From the NCBI GenBank assembly GCA_038203935.1, contig JBBRDM010000004.1:1-64000 (forward strand): a stretch of 64,000 nt of DNA, given 5' to 3'. Under the pieces are notes generated by a model. It was given only the letters and a program-made list of their open reading frames with translations, had not been told where the DNA came from and did not search any database. Position 1 is the stretch's first letter. Each line of letters opens with the position of its first letter. Both the position numbers and the translations under genes were made by a program. Positions 1 through 8,264 of the stretch are shown in pieces. Source of the stretch: JANXSG01 sp038203935. GTDB taxonomy: Bacteria; Armatimonadota; Chthonomonadetes; Chthonomonadales; Chthonomonadaceae.

Positions 1-253
1 AGAATATTATAAAAAAACCAATTCCGAAGATTGAGAACATCTCCAGTTTTGCGATGATGGTTGTGGTGAAGATGCTGCGAAAGCCGACCTCTTTAAACCA
101 GAGCCAGTCGGTATAGAGCGGTACGGCGTTATGAACAGCGAGGAATAGGAGGAAAAGACCTATCAGAATGTAGTGGTTGCGGCCAAGTTTGGGGAACCGC
201 ATTCCGGAACCGTCCTGCAGGATTATTTCTGGTTCGTCCGGATATCTAGGCAT
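1..253 (-). CDS. UPF0182 family membrane protein, N-terminal part (cut by window edge)
   Basis: This minus-strand frame opens at the ATG at 253-251 and runs off the left end of the window. The visible 84 residues begin MPRYPDEPEIILQDGSGMRF. They hold one strongly hydrophobic helix (HYILIGLFLLFLAVHN) and then YTDWLWFKEVGFRSIFTT, which leads into a second helix. The motif DWLWFxxVGFxxxFTT directly after the first helix is the signature I associate with the UPF0182 family, large multi-pass membrane proteins of unknown function (usually 800-1000 residues). A purine-rich AAGGAGGGTGAG lies about 12 bases before the ATG. An extended -10 promoter, TGATATACT, lies at 314-306. Most of the gene is outside the window. 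Confidence 0.8.
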   Translation of the reverse strand, partial: MPRYPDEPEIILQDGSGMRFPKLGRNHYILIGLFLLFLAVHNAVPLYTDWLWFKEVGFRSIFTTTIIAKLEMFSIFGIGFFIIF

Positions 254-305
254 ATTATTACTCACCCTCCTTCGGTGGAGGAAGAGAGCCTCTCTTCCCG
301 GAATT

Positions 306-316
306 AGTATATCATA
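306..316 (-). promoter_or_regulatory. Extended -10 promoter for the UPF0182 gene
   Basis: Read on the minus strand this is TATGATATACT: a TG-n-TATACT extended -10 element about 50 bases before the UPF0182 start codon. No good -35 hexamer is visible 16-18 bases further up, as is usual for extended -10 promoters. Nearly the same 11-mer occurs before other genes in this window (see findings). Confidence 0.45.
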
Positions 317-350
317 TTATGCCGGGGTGATGCCCGATCCGAGTTTGCTT

Positions 351-1223
351 TCATTCGGCAGAGGAAGCTCGCAGCAGTTCGTCCGAAGCTGATTCGCCAG
401 AATTCAAAACGGGTCGCAACAGCACATCCCTTCCAATATCTTCCGCGGAAGATGGTCTAAGCAGCGTTTCGGAGTTGCTTAAATTTAGCACTCTGGCTTC
501 CAAGGCGGGGAGGCACTCCCGAGCTATTCCTGGTATCTCTTTGTGGCCGATTATGATCCTTGATTTCGATAGGCGTCGTAACCAGACCAGAGACTCAGTA
601 TTACCAGTGAATCGCAATGCGTTCAAGATTGCAGTACTCAGCGACAATTTATTCACATGAACTGCACTATTTAAGAGATGAATTTGATTAGGTGTTAATT
701 GGACATCATTTTCATTTCTCACAGCTTGTAACGCGGAGATCAATGCAGATTCGTAAATAGATCGGCTATTAAGAATCTCTAAGAACGCTATCCGATAATC
801 CCAAGCAAATACTTCAATCATAGGGCCGAGCATGCGCGGATCACTATATTTTGCTAGCTGACTGCCGAGCAGATTGAGATTTTTTCGACGCTTCATATAA
901 ATATCAATTCCAATACACACGCCAACATATATCAAGGACGTGATAAATTGATTTTTAAGAAATAATAAATAAATAGTGATAGATATTATAAGTCCTAATC
1001 CAGAATATAGTATTTCATTCAATGAATTTCGACTGCTGCGATCTTTATTTTTACGAAGCTCATCTTCAAAGAGGCTTAACAATGGTTCGAAAAACTCATC
1101 CTTACGTTCTAACAATACTCGTTCGGCATGTTTTCGTTTCCATGGCAAAAAACTTCGTGTTTCTGCAATGAGTCTGGCTACTGTCAGCTCTATATCTTCC
1201 GATTGTGAGGAGATTTGTTCCAT
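351..1223 (-). CDS. Hypothetical membrane protein with helical-repeat-like C-terminal half
   Basis: This 290-residue protein is not recognised. Residues about 70-110 form two hydrophobic helices (LGLIISITIYLLFL and ITSLIYVGVCIGIDIYM). A charged, helical N-terminal segment precedes them. The following 120 residues are leucine-rich amphipathic helices that look like HEAT or ARM repeats (PRMLGPMIEVFAWD, ISALQAVRNEND, AILNALRFTGNTESLVWLRRL). The C-terminus repeats a short motif: LLRPSSAE, LLRPVLNS and LLRASSAE. The gene is monocistronic in appearance, and the UPF0182 gene lies downstream on the same strand. No Shine-Dalgarno is visible, and -10-like hexamers (TATAAT, TATACT) lie only 6-12 bases before the ATG, so the mRNA may be leaderless. 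Base composition is more AT-rich than in the neighbours. Confidence 0.6.
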   Translation of the reverse strand: MEQISSQSEDIELTVARLIAETRSFLPWKRKHAERVLLERKDEFFEPLLSLFEDELRKNKDRSSRNSLNEILYSGLGLIISITIYLLFLKNQFITSLIYVGVCIGIDIYMKRRKNLNLLGSQLAKYSDPRMLGPMIEVFAWDYRIAFLEILNSRSIYESALISALQAVRNENDVQLTPNQIHLLNSAVHVNKLSLSTAILNALRFTGNTESLVWLRRLSKSRIIIGHKEIPGIARECLPALEARVLNLSNSETLLRPSSAEDIGRDVLLRPVLNSGESASDELLRASSAE

Positions 1224-1293
1224 ACTATAAGTATATTATACAATTTGGATTATTTGAGGTAATTACAAAAGTAATCAGTCAAACATAAATTGA

Positions 1294-1339
1294 GCCCTCA
1301 TCCCCCGACCCCTTCTCCCAAAAACAGGAGAAGGGGAGA
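1294..1339 (+). repeat. Intergenic hairpin repeat, copy 1
   Basis: A 46-base unit reads GCCCTCATCCCCCGACCCCT and then a perfect 10-bp hairpin, CCCCTTCTCC with GGAGAAGGGG around a CAAAAACA loop. It is the exact reverse complement of copy 2 (1432-1477). From memory, this GCCCTCATCCCCCGACCCCTTCTCCC element is scattered through intergenic DNA of several bacterial phyla. Confidence 0.85.
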
Positions 1340-1431
1340 TTCAAATTAATGGCTTTCACTCTCATATCGGAGATGATTTGTATATCGATGATGTTGAAAG
1401 GGCAGCGAATCTAGGAAAACCTATGTCTATG

Positions 1432-1477
1432 TCTCCCCTTCTCCTGTTTTTGGGAGAAGGGGTCGGGGGATGAGGGC
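1432..1477 (-). repeat. Intergenic hairpin repeat, copy 2 (inverted)
   Basis: This is the perfect 46-base inverted copy of 1294-1339, so copies 1 and 2 could fold into one long cruciform with a 92-base loop (1340-1431). The loop has no reading frame or recognised motif. Confidence 0.85.
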
Positions 1478-1485
1478 AAAAGTTA

Positions 1486-1524
1486 TTCTCCTGTTTTTGG
1501 GAGAAGGGGTCGGGGGATGAGGGC
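1486..1524 (-). repeat. Intergenic hairpin repeat, copy 3
   Basis: A 39-base copy in the same orientation as copy 2, truncated at its 5' side, starting 9 bases after it. It ends about 45 bases before the dioxygenase start and so probably lies in that gene's leader. Confidence 0.85.
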
Positions 1525-1568
1525 AGTCATTTTTAGAATGAGTGGAATTCGTTGAAATGGAGGCGTCG

Positions 1569-2345
1569 ATGCTGACCGATGGTGATTGGGCGGTATTTGA
1601 AGAGCATGGTTATTTGAGGCTTGGGCAGCCAGCGAGCGATAAAGAGCTGGCAGCGCTGCAGACTCGCATGGACGACATTATGATGGGCAGGGTGCGCTAC
1701 CCGGGAATGTATTTTCAGCCGGACAGCGAAACCGGCAGCTATGGAGATGTTGGGGCTGGCGGAGAGTGGGCAGAAGCTACACTCAACTACCGGAAAATTG
1801 AACAGCTTGAACTCGACCCTCTCTTTCTGAATTATATGCAGAACCCGCTGTTCCGGTCGATCACGCGAAGGGTCTACGGAGAAGATGTCACGATATACCG
1901 TGCTATGTTTATGAATAAACCGGCGCATCGCGGCACCATTCTTCCCTATCATCAGGACGGAGGAACGCAGTGGGGTCTGGATAGGAATCCGCTTATTACC
2001 GTGTGGACTGCATTGGATGAAGCGTCTATCGCAAACGGATGTATGCAGGTGATTCCGGGCAGCCATAAACTGGGACTATTTTCAGAACACGGCCATACCA
2101 TCACCAGTGAACAAGAAGCTGAGTTTGCAAAGGATGAAAACAGTATCTATCTGGAAGCGAAACCAGGGGAGGCCATTCTGCTGCACAACTGGATGCTGCA
2201 CCGTTCCGGAGTGAACACCATCGATGTTCCGAGGCGCGCGTTCACTTTTTGCTGTATGGACGGCGCAACTCGTTCTAAAAATAATCCAAATCAAACCTAT
2301 CCCAAAATATTTGGTAAGAACGCCCTGGTTGCCGACCTATCTTAA
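1569..2345 (+). CDS. Phytanoyl-CoA dioxygenase (PhyH) family protein
   Basis: A 258-residue protein of the PhyH branch of Fe(II)/2-oxoglutarate-dependent oxygenases, which hydroxylate small molecules or lipids. The iron-binding facial triad is visible as the H and D of YHQDGGTQWG and the distal H of NWMLHRSGVN. Also typical are the segment between them (WTALDEASIANGCMQVIPGSHK) and the late arginine in VPRRAFTF that would bind 2-oxoglutarate. The frame stays open back to a GTG at 1542. I chose the ATG at 1569 because GGAGG (1559-1563) sits 5 bases before it and the protein then starts in the usual place (MLTDGDWAVFEEHGYLRL). The phosphoesterase gene follows 46 bases later on the same strand, perhaps in the same transcript. 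The substrate cannot be predicted. Confidence 0.85.
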   Translation: MLTDGDWAVFEEHGYLRLGQPASDKELAALQTRMDDIMMGRVRYPGMYFQPDSETGSYGDVGAGGEWAEATLNYRKIEQLELDPLFLNYMQNPLFRSITRRVYGEDVTIYRAMFMNKPAHRGTILPYHQDGGTQWGLDRNPLITVWTALDEASIANGCMQVIPGSHKLGLFSEHGHTITSEQEAEFAKDENSIYLEAKPGEAILLHNWMLHRSGVNTIDVPRRAFTFCCMDGATRSKNNPNQTYPKIFGKNALVADLS

Positions 2346-2391
2346 TAGATTAAGAGTTTCACTTATAAATTTTTCTGATAAGGAGTTTCTC

Positions 2392-4860
2392 GTGCGATTT
2401 ATGCGTTCCCTAATAGGTATTTCAGTAGGTATGGTTTTCAGCGCATTGCCGTTTCAATCCATAAATTCTCAAGTCGTTCATCCGCTATCGAAAGCCCATC
2501 CCAATCTGCTCCATAACGGCTGGAAACTGTCACCAGCTGGGGAGGGAGTTCGAGTTGGCGAAATGCTGATCGGATGTGCGCTTTCTCCCAATGGCGAGCT
2601 ACTCGCCGTTACAAGCGCTGGTTATAATCCGCACCATCTCTATCTTATCAGTACAAAAACTGGAAAAGTCAGCCAGGATTTCCCGCAGCAGCATGCCTGG
2701 AACGGATTGGCGTGGTCGCAGGATAGTTCTAAAATTTATGCTTGCGGCGGAGGTATACCGAAGATATTCGTCTACTCCAAAGCTGCGTCTGGAGAATTCC
2801 ATCCCGACAGTCCGATCGATATTCCCGATCTCGCCGCCATGCCCGATAAATCCCACGGACAGTCGTTCCTATCCGGTCTGGCGCTCTCTCGTAATGGTGG
2901 AACACTCTTTTCTGCAAACTTCGCTACGGATACTATCTATGCAATTAGTACACGCAGCGGGAGCATTATCCGAAAGACCAAGCTCGCAAAGAATGCCCAT
3001 CCCTATTGCATCAGGCTTTCCTCAGATGAATCTCGGCTCTATGTCACGCAGAGTGCCCTGAAATCGATAGTGTCTCTAGATACCGATGACCTCAGCACCG
3101 TTAAAACCATCTCTACCGAAAAACATCCGAACGATATTCTCATCAATAAAGACGGCAGGATATTCGTTAGCTGCGGAAGCAGCAGTTCGGTGCTGGTCAT
3201 CGATCCTGCAAGCGGCGAAGCTCGAGAACGTATCTCGCTCTCTCTGACGCCCAAATCACCCGCTACCGCGACACCAAATGCGATGGCAGTATCGCCCGAT
3301 GGCAAAAGTCTTTATGTTGCCAACTCAGATAATAACGATGTAGGCGTAGTCGATATTTCCACACAGGGCAGAAGTATTGTGCGCGGGTTTATTCCTACCG
3401 GCTGGTACCCTACCTCGGTGGCTGTCTCGCGTGATGGAACACATCTCTTTTTAAATACGGGGAAAGGAATGGGGTTTGGACCGAATGGAGGTACGCCTAA
3501 ACCGGGAATGCCATCCTCCAGTCGGGGATATATCTATGGGCCCACCTTACTTTTTGGAATTGTGACTAGAATTCCAATTCCGACAGAGGCTAAACTGGCT
3601 GCTTACACTCGGCAGGTGATGGCAAATACACCTTACCGCGATGCACTGATCGTTCGTCCATTGAAGGCGCCAAAACGCGGATCGAATCCCATTCCATCCC
3701 GCCTGGGAGATCCATCGCCTATAAAGCACGTGCTCTACATTATCAAAGAGAACCGCACTTATGATCAGGTGATGGGAGATATCAAAGAGGGAAACGGGGA
3801 CCCAAATCTAACGATTTTTGGTGAAAAAATCACGCCGAATATCCATGCGCTCGCAAAGCAGTATGTACTTCTGGATAACATCTACTGTAACGGCGATGTA
3901 TCTGGCAGTGGACACCCATGGAGTACCGCCGCCTATAATACGGATATCGGAGAACGTTCCTGGATGCTCGACTACTCAGACAAAGATCCCTGGGTTCTTT
4001 CTGATCTAGATCTCTACCCGCCGGTGGGAAGAATCTGGGATGTGGTGGAGCGTATGGGTAAAACATATGCCTCTTATTACTACACCTGGACTACCACCAA
4101 CACGCACAAACATATGCCGCCTGCCTGGGAAAAGGTGCTGAACCAGAAACGGGATTTTGAGAATGCGGAGATGTTCGCGGCAGATCTGAAAGGTTACGAG
4201 AAAAACCACAATCTGCCCGATTTCATGATCATGTCTCTGCGCGAAGACCACACGCGAGGCACCTCGCCCGATACGTTCACCCCACAGGCTTGTCTTGCTT
4301 CCAACGATTTGGGGGTTGGTAAAATCGTCGAGGCATGTTCTCACAGTCCATACTGGAAACAGATGGCTATTTTCATCATTCAGGACGATGCCCAGGATGG
4401 AGCGGACCATGTGGATGCCCACCGAACAGAGGCGCTGGTGATCTCGCCCTATACACGCATCCGGAAAGTCGACAGCACTTTCTACACCACTTCCTCAATG
4501 CTGCGTTCTATGGAACTCATTCTTGGGCTGCCTCCAATGAGCCAATACGATGCCGCGGCAACTCCTATGTATAAATCATTCAAATTGAAGCCCGATTTAA
4601 CTCCGTATAAAGCCCTTCCTGCCCGCATTGACGTTATGGCCCATAATAAACCGAACGCTCTTGGCGCGAAAGAGTCGAGGAAGATGGATTTCAGCGATGT
4701 GGATCATCTTACCATGGCGCAGGTCGACCAGCTCAATAGAATACTCTGGCATACTATGAAAGGCGCTAATACGCCCTACCCTACAGTGACCAGGCGCGCT
4801 GCTTTTCACAGGAACGGATTACCGGTTGTTGATGTTGCGAAAATTGGGGACGATGATTAG
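2392..4860 (+). CDS. Secreted YncE-like beta-propeller fused to phosphoesterase (alkaline-phosphatase superfamily)
   Basis: An 822-residue two-domain protein. A signal peptide (RSLIGISVGMVFSALPFQSINS) is followed by about 420 residues of YVTN/YncE-type beta-propeller blades (for example ALSPNGELLAV, AVSPDGKSLYVANSDNNDVGVVD). The C-terminal half is a PF04185-type phosphoesterase domain: IKHVLYIIKENRTYDQVMGD contains the metal-binding and nucleophile region of this superfamily, and MAIFIIQDDAQDGADHVDAH and SPYTR give the later metal ligands. Such fusions are common in Armatimonadota, Planctomycetes and Acidobacteria and are annotated as bifunctional YncE/alkaline phosphatase proteins; substrates are generally unknown. 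The frame is open upstream, but AAGGAG at 2380-2385 lies 6 bases before a GTG at 2392, which I take as the start; the ATG at 2401 is the alternative. Confidence 0.85.
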   Translation: MRFMRSLIGISVGMVFSALPFQSINSQVVHPLSKAHPNLLHNGWKLSPAGEGVRVGEMLIGCALSPNGELLAVTSAGYNPHHLYLISTKTGKVSQDFPQQHAWNGLAWSQDSSKIYACGGGIPKIFVYSKAASGEFHPDSPIDIPDLAAMPDKSHGQSFLSGLALSRNGGTLFSANFATDTIYAISTRSGSIIRKTKLAKNAHPYCIRLSSDESRLYVTQSALKSIVSLDTDDLSTVKTISTEKHPNDILINKDGRIFVSCGSSSSVLVIDPASGEARERISLSLTPKSPATATPNAMAVSPDGKSLYVANSDNNDVGVVDISTQGRSIVRGFIPTGWYPTSVAVSRDGTHLFLNTGKGMGFGPNGGTPKPGMPSSSRGYIYGPTLLFGIVTRIPIPTEAKLAAYTRQVMANTPYRDALIVRPLKAPKRGSNPIPSRLGDPSPIKHVLYIIKENRTYDQVMGDIKEGNGDPNLTIFGEKITPNIHALAKQYVLLDNIYCNGDVSGSGHPWSTAAYNTDIGERSWMLDYSDKDPWVLSDLDLYPPVGRIWDVVERMGKTYASYYYTWTTTNTHKHMPPAWEKVLNQKRDFENAEMFAADLKGYEKNHNLPDFMIMSLREDHTRGTSPDTFTPQACLASNDLGVGKIVEACSHSPYWKQMAIFIIQDDAQDGADHVDAHRTEALVISPYTRIRKVDSTFYTTSSMLRSMELILGLPPMSQYDAAATPMYKSFKLKPDLTPYKALPARIDVMAHNKPNALGAKESRKMDFSDVDHLTMAQVDQLNRILWHTMKGANTPYPTVTRRAAFHRNGLPVVDVAKIGDDD

Positions 4861-5074
4861 TTACCGTCCTCCGTTATTTCCTCTAACATAATAGCAGAGC
4901 TCTATTCTATCGTACAAAAAGCAATCAGGCTCAAATATTACAGTTTCCGTGTTTAAAATAATAAATTCCCAACTTTATTTTATTTTCTCTCGACTAATAC
5001 TGGTGAAGCACTCTTATAGAAAGTCTGTGCTATCTTATATTTTCTGCAATTGGGCAGATAGGGGAGTAGTTAAT

Positions 5075-5437
5075 ATGAATAAAGTGTTGAAATTTGCAGG
5101 ATTCGTGGCTTGTATAGTTGCGATTATGTCCTTATCGATAATGGCACTAGCAAAACCAAGTGGAGGTACTGTAAAGAAAGTAGATACGATAAAAGTTTCA
5201 AAGTGCTACTGGAATGCTGGTGGTGAGATGTTGATCAAGGCAAGCAGTTCCGATTCTACCGCACACCTCTATGCCTACACACCTTCGGGCCAACTTCTTG
5301 GTGAAGTGCAAAACGGGGGAGGCAGCAGATATGGTGGAACAGTCATGGGCTATGTTCCTATTGATCCAGTAAATGTCACCATTAAGAGCAGTTCTGGCGG
5401 CATCAAGACCGTACCCACCACACCATTTCAGATATAA
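5075..5437 (+). CDS. Small secreted hypothetical protein
   Basis: A 120-residue protein with a clear Sec signal peptide (KVLKFAGFVACIVAIMSLSIMALA, cleavage near ALA-KPS) and a short beta-rich mature part (TIKVSKCYWNAGGEMLIKAS, LYAYTPSGQLLGEV). I do not recognise the family. The mature domain may be a small Ig-like or beta-sandwich fold: it has alternating hydrophobic residues, a single cysteine and several glycine-rich turns. The ATG at 5075 has GGGGAG at 5061-5066, 8 bases upstream. The reading frame runs back to 4949 but without a ribosome site or plausible N-terminus. An extended -10-like TGTGCTATCTT lies at 5026-5036. It appears to be a single-gene unit. Confidence 0.65.
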   Translation: MNKVLKFAGFVACIVAIMSLSIMALAKPSGGTVKKVDTIKVSKCYWNAGGEMLIKASSSDSTAHLYAYTPSGQLLGEVQNGGGSRYGGTVMGYVPIDPVNVTIKSSSGGIKTVPTTPFQI

Positions 5438-5860
5438 GTTTATCGCTTATTGTGTTTCAATCAATACAGATGCGTTACTTGCGTTGTAATAAAGAGTCGA
5501 TCAAAGTTGAGTTATGAATTGCGATTTTGTTCTCAGGAGAGGTAACTGCTCTACCAAAAGCAGTCAGATTTCGAATTCACCAGTACGGACAAACTTGCCC
5601 GCAAGGTACCCGGCTGCGGAATAATCCGCTTTAAAATAACCAAACTTGAACAAATTATTGCTCCTGTCTTTGAGGCAGCAGCAATAATTTTTTATACCAG
5701 AGCAACCCATTTCAATGTAATTGATCGCGCGATGAAAACTAATAAGTGGGAGATGCATTGTATGTCCGTTCAAGCAATGCATCCACTTCGCATACATCAA
5801 ATATACCATTTCCATGAAAAGCAGTGCACTTTCAAGAATCAATGCAACTACTTAAACAAA
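5438..5860. other. Intergenic stretch, no supported gene
   Basis: I see no convincing gene. A 92-codon minus-strand frame (5842-5564) has no ribosome site, an odd Cys/Met-rich composition and no recognisable motif. The atp terminator lies at the right-hand end. Confidence 0.5.
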
Positions 5861-5898
5861 AAAATCCCTTCCGCCAATAGATTGGCTGAAGGGATTTT
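5861..5898 (-). terminator. Terminator at the end of the atp operon
   Basis: The arms AAAATCCCTTC (5861-5871) and GAAGGGATTTT (5888-5898) enclose an inner GCCAAT/ATTGGC stem, with one C-T mismatch between them. On the minus strand the hairpin is followed by a run of Ts (TTTTTTTG). It lies about 25 bases beyond the atpA stop codon, so transcription of the ATP synthase cluster most likely ends here. Confidence 0.85.
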
Positions 5899-5923
5899 AT
5901 AGCATGGTTCGTCGAGAAATAAT

Positions 5924-7618
5924 CTAAGGTACAAACTGGGCTTTGAATGCAGTGATAGCTTTACCAAGCGCGGCTTCAGTATCCGAGTCAATATCTTTCG
6001 TTCGGCCGATCTTCTCCATAACGTCCGGATAGTTTTCCGCCATGAACGGGTGGAACTGATCCTCCCACTTACGAATATCCTTCACAGCAACATCATCCAG
6101 GTAGCCGTTATAGCCTGCGTAAATGATGGTGACTTGCTTTTCCACCGACATCGGGAGATACTGCGGCTGTTTAAGAATTTCAACAAGTCGTGCACCGCGA
6201 TCCAACTGATCACGTGTTGCCTTATCCAGGTCGGAAGCGAACTGAGAGAATGCCTGGACTTCGCGATACTGTGCCAGATCGAGCCGCATCTTACCTGCGA
6301 CCTTTTTCATTGCGTTGACCTGTGCAGACCGTCCTACACGAGATACAGAAATACCTACGTTAATGGCAGGGCGGACACCGGAGTAGAAGAAGTCCGGCTC
6401 CAGGAAGATCTGCCCATCGGTAATTGAGATGACGTTGGTAGGGATATATGCCGAAACGTCGGAGGCCTGGGTTTCAATGATCGGCAGTGCGGTAAGGCTT
6501 CCGCCAGTGCCAGGAAGTTTCCTTATTTCTAATTCGGCAGCATTGGGAAGGCCGGCAAGCACGGTTTTGGCATGGTCTCTGCCTTCGCCGCCCTGGAACA
6601 CTTCTCCGTTAACAACACTCTCTTTTGTGGCGCCATCTGCATCTTTGCGCACGATGATATAGTCTTCGCGGAGTTTGGCTGCACGCTCCAGCAGTCGGGA
6701 GTGGATATAGAAAACGTCTCCAGGATAAGCTTCGCGGCCTGGCGGACGGCGCAGAAGCAGAGATACCTGGCGATAAGCAACTGCATGTTTGGAAAGGTCA
6801 TCGTAGATAACGAGCGCATGGCCGCCTTTATCTCGGAAATATTCACCCAGTGTGGCGCCGGTATACGGTGCGATATACTGCATAGGAGCAGGGTCGGAGG
6901 CCGTTGCTGCCACAATGATCGTGTAGTCCATCGCGCCGGCTTCCGCAAGAGCGCGCTGTACGTTTCCAACAGTAGAGGCTTTTTGTCCGATAGCGACGTA
7001 GATACAGATTACATCGCCGCCTTTTTGATTGATGATTGTGTCGAGCGCGATGGCAGTTTTTCCGATACCTCGGTCGCCAATAATGAGTTCACGCTGACCG
7101 CGCCCAATCGGTACAAGAGCATCGACTGCTTTCAGACCAGTCTGAAGCGGCTCTTTCACGGGCTGGCGGTCGATAACGCCGGGCGCGCGAGTTTCGAGGT
7201 AGGCGAACTGATCGGTAATGATCGGGCCTTTGCCATCCAGCGGATCACCAACTGCGCTGATAACACGTCCCAGCATTGCTTCGCCAACTGGTACTTCGAT
7301 GATCTTTCCTGTTCGGCGAACCGTGGTGCCTTCGCGAATCTTCGTATCAGGACCTAGAATGATCGCACCGACGTTATCCTCTTCCAGGTTGAGCGCAATG
7401 GCCCGAATAATGGCATTGCTGTCGTCGGTAATCGGGTTGCCTTTCTCATCGAGGAATTCGAGGAGTTCGGATACCATAACATCCTGAAGCCCGTATATAC
7501 GCGCAATTCCGTCACCAACCTGGAGTACAGTGCCCACGCCGACTTCTTCTAGGAGGCGTGTATAGGATTGAAGCTCGCGCTCCAGGATGGAGGTTATTTC
7601 TTCCGGTCGGATGGCCAT
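5924..7618 (-). CDS. atpA: F1F0 ATP synthase subunit alpha
   Basis: A 564-residue alpha subunit of the F1 catalytic head; it binds nucleotide non-catalytically at the interface with beta. Visible features are the Walker A loop GDRGIGKT (residues about 181-188, where GDRQTGKT is usual), IGQKASTVGNV, the Walker B region ALVIYDDLSKHAVAYRQ, RRPPGREAYPGDVFY and the arginine-finger region YSGVRPAINVGISVSRVG. It is about 50 residues longer than usual (about 505-513). One insertion of about 40 residues sits between REDYIIV and GGSLTALPIIETQ (residues about 321-371), and a shorter one near residues 55-68 (LDEKGNPITDDSN). It is the last gene of the cluster: a terminator follows instead of atpG, atpD and atpC. 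The gap to atpH is 95 bases. Confidence 0.97.
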   Translation of the reverse strand: MAIRPEEITSILERELQSYTRLLEEVGVGTVLQVGDGIARIYGLQDVMVSELLEFLDEKGNPITDDSNAIIRAIALNLEEDNVGAIILGPDTKIREGTTVRRTGKIIEVPVGEAMLGRVISAVGDPLDGKGPIITDQFAYLETRAPGVIDRQPVKEPLQTGLKAVDALVPIGRGQRELIIGDRGIGKTAIALDTIINQKGGDVICIYVAIGQKASTVGNVQRALAEAGAMDYTIIVAATASDPAPMQYIAPYTGATLGEYFRDKGGHALVIYDDLSKHAVAYRQVSLLLRRPPGREAYPGDVFYIHSRLLERAAKLREDYIIVRKDADGATKESVVNGEVFQGGEGRDHAKTVLAGLPNAAELEIRKLPGTGGSLTALPIIETQASDVSAYIPTNVISITDGQIFLEPDFFYSGVRPAINVGISVSRVGRSAQVNAMKKVAGKMRLDLAQYREVQAFSQFASDLDKATRDQLDRGARLVEILKQPQYLPMSVEKQVTIIYAGYNGYLDDVAVKDIRKWEDQFHPFMAENYPDVMEKIGRTKDIDSDTEAALGKAITAFKAQFVP

Positions 7619-7713
7619 AGGTTTTTGCCTTCTCTCTAAGTTTCAACTGGCTGGGATCAGACATTGATCTCAGCAACGACACTACAAACGAATGGGGATA
7701 AATATTTTCTCTG

Positions 7714-8262
7714 CTACGCTTCCTGCAGCAGTTTTTCGCGCAAAGTTTCCAGAGTGCCTCGGACGCTGCCATCGATAATAGTATCCCGCATTCTCACCAC
7801 CACTCCACCGAGAATCGAAGGATCTATATGGCAGGTCAGCTCTACCCGGTCACCAGTTCTTGCTGCAAGGCTTTGTGCCAGTTGCTGCTGCTCTTCAGGA
7901 GTAGGCTGCACTGCGAAGGTGGCTTCCGCACGCACCAATTTGCGCGATGCGTCTCCGAGCAGATGCACTTCATGCCGCACTTCACCCAGAATATTTTCCC
8001 GGCGTTTATCCGCCAGCAGCTGCAGAAAAGACAGTGTCAAGGTATGGACAGATTCAGAAAACACTTCCGACAAAAGCAGATGTTTCTTTGAACCCGGGAT
8101 CATGGGGCTTTCCCACATATCCTGCAGCGATTCATTGTTTTGCATCTGATTATAGATACTATCCAGATCTTTTTCAATCTGGTCCAGAATACCCATTTTT
8201 AATGCAGAAGTGAATAATGCATTGGCGTATCTTTTTGCGGCGCGTAGATCTCGTACAGCCAA
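7714..8262 (-). CDS. atpH: F1F0 ATP synthase subunit delta
   Basis: A 182-residue delta subunit (OSCP equivalent), which joins the peripheral stalk to the top of F1. The N-terminal helical domain opens RDLRAAKRYANALFTSAL, the family's conserved start (xxARRYAxALFxxA). The C-terminal domain contains LTCHIDPSILGGVVVRMRDT and IDGSVRGTLETLREKL, matching the conserved GG-x-x-x-R-x-D-x-x-x-D-x-S motif of delta. Length is normal. Its start codon lies only 2 bases after the stop of the upstream b' gene, consistent with translational coupling. Confidence 0.95.
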   Translation of the reverse strand: MAVRDLRAAKRYANALFTSALKMGILDQIEKDLDSIYNQMQNNESLQDMWESPMIPGSKKHLLLSEVFSESVHTLTLSFLQLLADKRRENILGEVRHEVHLLGDASRKLVRAEATFAVQPTPEEQQQLAQSLAARTGDRVELTCHIDPSILGGVVVRMRDTIIDGSVRGTLETLREKLLQEA

Positions 8263-8264
8263 TA

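Noticed and set aside
5564..5842. 92-codon minus-strand frame between the small secreted protein and the atp terminator
   Set aside because: No ribosome site, odd composition, no motif.
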